Shown in pieces: positions 5,289-9,765 of a stretch of DNA of 9,765 nucleotides (position 1 is its first letter; every line of letters begins with the position of its first letter). Where the stretch lies: assembly GCF_024699075.1 (NCBI RefSeq), contig NZ_JAILQF010000157.1, forward strand, positions 1 to 9,765, in the 5' to 3' direction. Made by a program: the position numbers and the translations under genes. Under the pieces are notes generated by a model that was given only the letters and a program-made list of their open reading frames with translations, did no database searches and was not told where the DNA came from. Source of the stretch: Butyrivibrio sp. (GTDB taxonomy: Bacteria; Bacillota_A; Clostridia; Lachnospirales; Lachnospiraceae).

Positions 5289-7376
5289 ATGGCAGGAAAT
5301 AAATTACTCATCGTTGAGTCACCAACCAAGGTCAAGGCTATAAAGAAGTTTCTTGGAAGCGGTTATGACGTTGCGGCGAGCAACGGACATGTAAGAGATC
5401 TTCCCAAATCACAGATGGGAATAGATATTGAGCATGATTATGAGCCAAAATATATAACTATTCGCGGTAAGGGAGACTTACTCGCAGAACTTCGTAAGAA
5501 GGTTAAGAAGGCTGATCATATATATCTTGCAACTGACCCTGACCGTGAAGGTGAGGCAATCAGCTGGCATCTTATTTCGGCTCTTAAGCTTTCAGAGAGT
5601 AGCAAAAAGGTGTCACGTGTAACTTTCAATGAGATTACTAAGAATGCTGTTAAGGAAGCTTTAAAGCACCCAAGAGACATAGACATGAATCTTGTTGATG
5701 CTCAGCAGGCAAGACGTGTACTTGACCGTATTGTGGGATATAGCATTAGCCCTCTTTTGTGGAATAAGATCAAAAGAGGCCTGTCAGCAGGAAGAGTTCA
5801 GTCAGTTGCACTGCGTATCATCTGCGACAGAGAAGATGAGATTAATGCATTTATACCAAAAGAATACTGGAGCCTTGATGTAAATCTTGGAGTATCCGGT
5901 GAGAAGAAACCTCTTGTTGCTCACTATTATGGTGAAGGAGATGAGAAAAAAGAAATCTCATCAAGAGAAGAACTTGAAGCCTTAGTTAAATCCCTTGAAG
6001 GCGAAAAATATAAGATTACACAGATCAAGAAGAGCGAGAGATCCAAAAAAGCTCCGCTTCCTTTTACAACATCAACACTTCAGCAGGAAGCTTCAAAAGC
6101 TCTTAATTTCAGCACACAAAAGACAATGCGTGTTGCCCAGCAGCTTTATGAAGGAATTGATATCAAGGGTAGTGGTACAGTTGGTCTTATCACATATCTT
6201 CGTACAGATTCAACTCGTATTGCAGACGAAGCAATGGCATCAGCTGCAGGATATATAGAGCAGAATTTTGGCAAAGAATATCTTGCTGAAGGCGAAGCTA
6301 AAGCTAAGAATGCTCAGAAAATTCAGGATGCACACGAAGCAATCCGTCCTACAGATGTAAACAGAACACCTGTAGCTGTTAAAGAATATCTTTCAAGAGA
6401 GCAGTTCCGTCTTTATCAGCTTATATGGCGCAGATTTATGGCTTCACGCATGGCTCCTGCAAAGTATGAAACAACATCAGTTCGTATTGACGCTGGAACA
6501 CATCGTTTTACAGTTGCAGCATCAAAGACAGTATTTGATGGTTTCATGAACGTATATACAGATGATGAAGATCAGATCGAGAAGAATACACTTATGAAGG
6601 GAATTGATGAAAAGTCAGTTCTTAAGTTTGAATCATTTGATCCTCAGCAGCACTTTACACAGCCTAAGGCTCATTATACAGAAGCTTCACTTGTACATGA
6701 CCTTGAGCAGCTTGGAATCGGACGTCCATCTACATATGCTCCTACAATAGGAACTATTCTTGCACGTCACTATATTTCCAAGGATGGCAAGAACCTTTTT
6801 GTAACAGATCTTGGACTTGCTGTAAATAAAGTCATGAATGATCAGTTTAGTCAGATCGTAAATGTTAACTTTACTGCTAATCTTGAGACTCTTCTTGACG
6901 GCGTTGCAGAAGGATCAGTTAAGTGGAAGACTATTATAGAAAACTTCTATCCTGATCTTGATGAGGCAGTCAAGAAAGCTGAAGTTGAGCTTGAAAAGGT
7001 TACTATTGCAGATGAAGAGACAGATGTTATCTGTGAGAACTGCGGTCGTAACATGGTCATCAAATATGGCCCTCATGGTAAATTCCTGGCTTGTCCCGGA
7101 TTCCCTGATTGCCGTAACACTAAGCCATACTTTGAAAAGATCGGAGTAGAATGTCCGCAGTGTGGCAAAGACGTTGTTATCAAGATGACCAAGAAGGGCA
7201 GACGTTATTATGGCTGCCTTGGCTTCCCTGAATGTGAATTCATGTCATGGGCTAAGCCGTCAAAGACAAAGTGTCCTTCCTGTGGCGGATATATGGTTGA
7301 AAAGGGCAATAAGCTTGCCTGCGCTAACCAGGAATGTGGTTATGTAATGGATAAGCCTGAAGAGAATAAAGAGTAA
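5289..7376 (+). CDS. topA: DNA topoisomerase I (type IA, omega protein)
   Basis: This 695-residue enzyme relaxes negatively supercoiled DNA by cutting and passing single strands. The N-terminal TOPRIM domain (about 4-115) has Glu10 in LLIVESPTK and the Mg2+-binding DPDREGE at 83-89. The core has LSAGRVQSVALR (165-176). The catalytic tyrosine is Tyr303 in GLITYLRTDSTR, and GIGRPSTYAPTI lies further on. The C-terminus carries three four-cysteine zinc ribbons whose first cysteines (C582, C622, C662) are spaced exactly 40 residues apart. Length and domain order are typical of Firmicute TopA, and it appears intact. AGAAAGG (5275-5281) lies 7 nt before the ATG. It has its own promoter and a strong terminator overlapping the stop codon. 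In many Clostridia codY lies directly downstream; here a glycosyltransferase gene comes between. Confidence 0.98.
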   Translation: MAGNKLLIVESPTKVKAIKKFLGSGYDVAASNGHVRDLPKSQMGIDIEHDYEPKYITIRGKGDLLAELRKKVKKADHIYLATDPDREGEAISWHLISALKLSESSKKVSRVTFNEITKNAVKEALKHPRDIDMNLVDAQQARRVLDRIVGYSISPLLWNKIKRGLSAGRVQSVALRIICDREDEINAFIPKEYWSLDVNLGVSGEKKPLVAHYYGEGDEKKEISSREELEALVKSLEGEKYKITQIKKSERSKKAPLPFTTSTLQQEASKALNFSTQKTMRVAQQLYEGIDIKGSGTVGLITYLRTDSTRIADEAMASAAGYIEQNFGKEYLAEGEAKAKNAQKIQDAHEAIRPTDVNRTPVAVKEYLSREQFRLYQLIWRRFMASRMAPAKYETTSVRIDAGTHRFTVAASKTVFDGFMNVYTDDEDQIEKNTLMKGIDEKSVLKFESFDPQQHFTQPKAHYTEASLVHDLEQLGIGRPSTYAPTIGTILARHYISKDGKNLFVTDLGLAVNKVMNDQFSQIVNVNFTANLETLLDGVAEGSVKWKTIIENFYPDLDEAVKKAEVELEKVTIADEETDVICENCGRNMVIKYGPHGKFLACPGFPDCRNTKPYFEKIGVECPQCGKDVVIKMTKKGRRYYGCLGFPECEFMSWAKPSKTKCPSCGGYMVEKGNKLACANQECGYVMDKPEENKE

Positions 7377-7421
7377 AAAAATAGCCTTGTAGCAACTTAT
7401 TATTGTTACAAGGCTATTTTT
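7376..7421. terminator. Bidirectional intrinsic terminator between topA and the glycosyltransferase gene
   Basis: AAAAATAGCCTTGTA (7377-7391) and TACAAGGCTATTTTT (7407-7421) form a perfect 15-bp stem, extended inward by a G-U and three more pairs, with a 7-nt loop. A-rich on the left and T-rich on the right, it can terminate on both strands. It serves topA, whose stop codon it abuts, and the convergent minus-strand gene that ends at 7473. Confidence 0.95.
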
Positions 7422-7472
7422 GACGTACAGATATAAAAGATAATATTAAAATGAACTAAGAATTTGATATTA

Positions 7473-8894
7473 CTATTGTTCATAAATATATGTATAGTTA
7501 TATTTGTTCTCATTCATTCGTTTAGCGGCTTCTAGACCGGTACAGGTTCCTGAAGCGATTAAAGAATGGCATCTTGATAAGAGTAGTATTGAAAGCAGGT
7601 ATTCAGCTCCTAGTGTAAAGCCGGCTCTTTTAGACGGATTATTTCTGTGCATTTCAGAAAGCAATTCGTTTTCTTTGGTACTGAATCTTTCTTGATCGGT
7701 ATAATAGATCTTATCTCCAAATATATCTTTGAAATACTTACAATAGTTTTCATCTTCGGTTGCAAGATATATGTATTTTAAGTCAAGTTTCTTCAAATTT
7801 ATTTCAATCAGTTCACGCATTTTTTCTTTGGAAGCATGTACTGGATGATTGTCAAATTGTGCATTGACATAATCTGTTCCTCTTACAAGAACACCAAGAG
7901 TCTTCTCTGGAAAAGGTAAAAAATCATTTTCCCTTTGAGTTATATAATCGTTTATTAAACTGCTATAATGCCCATTTGGCCAGGATAAAGATGTATTATG
8001 GCTGCTTTGAGACATAATATGAGAGATGATTCTTGCATTATATGCGATCGGTGCAAAATAAACATTTTTGCTGTTTTTAATATCTTCCATTGAATATCCT
8101 TCTGGTTGAGCAAAAAATTTATTCCATATTTCATCTCCCTGAAAATCCTGATATATACTTCTGCTTCCGTTTATATTCAATATATTAAAAATTGGGATAA
8201 AGCCCTTGGATTTAACGTATAAAGCATAATCGATGGCCATATAATAAAGCGCAAAAAGCCCTAGATTTCCATAGCGTGCATCTATTACCATGAAATTTTT
8301 ATCTTTATTTTCATTCCCGTTTTCATGTTTATCAGAAAACAAGAAGGTAAAAAACATAACCTCATCATAATACAGTATGTTGTGTTCATATCTATCGAGT
8401 GTTTCAGCGTGTGGATGCCCATATATTACATTTAAATACTTATAGCCATGCAACAATATGGCCATTTGTTCGGTTTCAGCTTCCTGTTCGTAAAAATATT
8501 CAATGCCCGGATATTCTTGTAAAATATCTAAAAAATACGTCCAGTTTTTGCCTACAAAAATCAGACGTTTGCCTTGCCATTGATTTATAGCAGCAAGATA
8601 CAGTTCTATTGCATGATCATTGCAATCATACAAAACAAGACAGTCATAAGAATTTAATAATGATAAATCCAATTCACCTGTATATTTATATGAATGAATA
8701 TATGTAGTCATATCGAAACACATAGTAAATAATTCATTACCATTTTTGTCAATGGCTATACCATATCCGTACTTTATAACAAAATCATGACAATGAAAAA
8801 ATATATCCGGAGATAAGACGAAGCGTCCAAAATCACCAGTTTGACCTAAAACTTCATGGGCGGATCTGGTTTTGCTATTATCAATAATTATCAT
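7473..8894 (-). CDS. Putative fucosyltransferase-like (GT-B) glycosyltransferase
   Basis: This 473-residue protein has no signal peptide or membrane helix, so it is probably cytoplasmic. The C-terminal half has the features of the fucosyltransferase-like superfamily (O-FucT/NodZ/GT11-type). These are LGVLVRGTDYV with R338-G-T-D341-Y (the donor-binding HxRRGD-like site), KYIYLATEDENYCKYFKDIF, and a late SGTCTGLEAAKRM loop that resembles the region lining the nucleotide-sugar site. The N-terminal 200 residues are unlike anything I can name and may form an acceptor or structural domain. A role in adding fucose or a related sugar to a surface glycan is plausible; donor and acceptor are not known. 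The ATG is preceded by GGAAAGG at 8905-8911 (10-nt spacing). It faces topA across the shared terminator and diverges from codY. It looks more AT-rich than topA and is unrelated in function to its neighbours, so it may be a lateral insertion between topA and codY. Confidence 0.85.
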   Translation of the reverse strand: MIIIDNSKTRSAHEVLGQTGDFGRFVLSPDIFFHCHDFVIKYGYGIAIDKNGNELFTMCFDMTTYIHSYKYTGELDLSLLNSYDCLVLYDCNDHAIELYLAAINQWQGKRLIFVGKNWTYFLDILQEYPGIEYFYEQEAETEQMAILLHGYKYLNVIYGHPHAETLDRYEHNILYYDEVMFFTFLFSDKHENGNENKDKNFMVIDARYGNLGLFALYYMAIDYALYVKSKGFIPIFNILNINGSRSIYQDFQGDEIWNKFFAQPEGYSMEDIKNSKNVYFAPIAYNARIISHIMSQSSHNTSLSWPNGHYSSLINDYITQRENDFLPFPEKTLGVLVRGTDYVNAQFDNHPVHASKEKMRELIEINLKKLDLKYIYLATEDENYCKYFKDIFGDKIYYTDQERFSTKENELLSEMHRNNPSKRAGFTLGAEYLLSILLLSRCHSLIASGTCTGLEAAKRMNENKYNYTYIYEQ

Positions 8895-8998
8895 TTTGAT
8901 GATACCTTTCCGGAATTTGACATATTAGATATGAAGCTTGGAATGAATGATCAATTTGCTATATTTATCGGAAAAAAATAGAATATTCTTATTGAACT

Positions 8999-9028
8999 AT
9001 TATAGGCTCTAAATTAAATAAAGGTTAA
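8999..9028 (-). promoter_or_regulatory. Candidate promoter for the glycosyltransferase gene
   Basis: On the minus strand, TTAACC (9028-9023), an 18-bp spacer and TATAAT (9004-8999) give a perfect -10 and a 4/6 -35. Transcription would begin near 8992, about 98 nt before the start codon. The -35 is poor, so this is only a candidate. Confidence 0.35.
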
Positions 9029-9107
9029 TATATGGCTGATAGTAAACAAAAAAACGTTAATTGTCAGAACATTAATATAAATTGTTTGATTTGTTTGCTT
9101 TATTCGA

Positions 9108-9136
9108 TTGATTTATAGATGGTTTGTGTTTATAAT
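9108..9136 (+). promoter_or_regulatory. Sigma-A promoter for codY
   Basis: TTGATT (9108-9113), a 17-bp spacer and TATAAT (9131-9136) match the consensus in 4/6 and 6/6 positions. A start near 9143 would give a leader of about 215 nt before codY, unusually long and rich in predicted hairpins. Confidence 0.55.
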
Positions 9137-9153
9137 GATAAAGGTATGTTTTA

Positions 9154-9309
9154 TATCAGACATATTTGTGATAAGCAACTAGGATGTATATCAAAGATAT
9201 ATAAATAAAAGCATATATAAATATAGCTTTCATTATTAACAGTTATAAAGTAAACTCTGGCATGACGTAGGCGAAAAAACACAGGCTTGCCCGTGGGTAA
9301 AGTCAGTGT
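9154..9309 (+). ncRNA. Structured codY 5' leader with three stem-loops
   Basis: Three hairpins lie between the predicted start and codY. The first is TATCA/TGATA (9154-9158, 9169-9173). The second is AAAGC plus TATA (9208-9217, one bulge) pairing with TATA plus GCTTT (9222-9230). The third and strongest has ACAC (9279-9282) and GGCTTGCC (9284-9291) pairing with GGT-a-AAGTC (9296-9304) and GTGT (9306-9309), with an A-A mismatch and a 4-nt CGTG loop. I could not match it to a known riboswitch class. It may be a regulatory leader, or simply a folded untranslated region. Confidence 0.4.
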
Positions 9310-9357
9310 CAATATCACAGCAATAATAACAACTGCAATTACAGAAAGGATTTATTC

Positions 9358-9765
9358 ATGAGTAGCGTTCAACTTCTAGATAAGACTCGTAAAATTGGTA
9401 AGCTTCTTCACAATGTTAATTCCGGTAAGGTTGTATTTAATGACATTTGTGATGTTCTTGGAGAGATTCTTTTTTCAAATGTTCTCGTGATAAGTAGAAA
9501 GGGCAAGGTACTTGGAACTTCTACCAGATCAGAGATTCCAGAGATTAAAGATCTTCTTATTGGTGAAGTTGGTAGTTTTGTCGATCCAATGCTCAATGAA
9601 AGACTCCTTACAATTCTTTCTACCAAGGAGAATGTCAATCTGACAACTCTTGGATTTGATTCAGAAGAGTCTGATCGCTATCAGGCAATCATTACACCTA
9701 TTGATATTGCTGGTGAGAGACTCGGAACATTGTTCATATACAAGATGGCAGAGACATACGAAATA
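9358..9765 (+). CDS. codY: GTP-sensing global transcriptional regulator CodY (N-terminal part)
   Basis: The first 136 codons are present; the frame is still open at the window edge. The product is the N-terminal GAF-type ligand domain of CodY, which senses branched-chain amino acids together with GTP and represses nutrient-acquisition genes in rich conditions. Matches to the family include LLDKTRKIGKLLH near the start, GKVVFNDICDVLGEIL, the VISRKGKVLGTSTR strand-turn, and AGERLGTLFIYK near residues 117-128. The region between about residues 58 and 95 diverges from B. subtilis CodY, so ligand preference may differ, as in other Clostridia. The DNA-binding winged helix lies off the window. AGAAAGGA (9343-9350) is 7 nt before the ATG. 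The long leader and promoter are described separately. Confidence 0.93.
   Translation, partial: MSSVQLLDKTRKIGKLLHNVNSGKVVFNDICDVLGEILFSNVLVISRKGKVLGTSTRSEIPEIKDLLIGEVGSFVDPMLNERLLTILSTKENVNLTTLGFDSEESDRYQAIITPIDIAGERLGTLFIYKMAETYEI

Larger units (their letters stand above)
8895..9357. other. AT-rich divergent intergenic region with codY leader
   Basis: The left part contains the glycosyltransferase ribosome binding site and its weak candidate promoter. A 28-codon open frame at 9032-9118 has an AAAGG ahead of it but lacks a convincing promoter and overlaps the codY -35 region. The right part, from about 9143 to 9357, is the predicted codY leader with three stem-loops. No other coding sequence is seen. 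Confidence 0.6.

Noticed and set aside
9279..9309. Known riboswitch (c-di-GMP, purine, fluoride, SAM, preQ1, THF) ahead of codY
   Set aside because: I compared it by eye with the conserved cores that I know and found no match; it is kept only as an unassigned stem-loop.

Overview
The window looks like the chromosome of a low-GC Firmicute of class Clostridia, most likely family Lachnospiraceae (Butyrivibrio-like). This is inferred from the AT-rich composition, strong AGGAG-type ribosome binding sites, a three-zinc-ribbon TopA and a CodY gene just downstream of topA. No database search was possible, so the genus is a guess.

Layout from left to right. (1) A hairpin (11-47) precedes a MATE-family efflux gene (82-1440). 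A membrane diguanylate cyclase with an extracellular sensor domain and an intact GGDEF motif (1512-3179) follows on the same strand. (2) On the minus strand, an XRE-family repressor gene (3992-4375) lies upstream of an ImmA/IrrE-type metalloprotease gene (3266-3772). Between them is a 219-bp spacer filled by five tandem 40-bp repeats (3787-3986). (3) A small gene of about 98 codons (4553-4849) diverges from the repressor. The shared intergenic region has a good promoter on each strand, and each promoter is overlapped by paired TGCTAA half-sites. A GC-rich terminator closes the small gene. (4) topA (5289-7376) has its own promoter and a leader of about 165 nt, and ends in a very strong bidirectional terminator. 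(5) A minus-strand gene for a probable fucosyltransferase-like glycosyltransferase (7473-8894) sits between topA and codY. (6) A long AT-rich intergenic region (8895-9357) holds a probable codY promoter and a leader with three predicted stem-loops. The first 136 codons of codY (9358 onward) run off the end.

How the parts fit. topA and codY are housekeeping and global-regulator genes that are neighbours in many Clostridia. The most interesting unit is the repressor, protease and divergent small gene. The two regulatory proteins match the ImmR/ImmA type of switch, in which the protease cleaves the repressor and so relieves repression, as in ICEBs1-like elements and some DNA-damage responses. 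Here no integrase, excisionase or phage gene is visible. The only divergent target is the small gene, and the two regulatory genes are separated by an unusual repeat array. This is the best candidate for an undescribed regulatory arrangement in the window.
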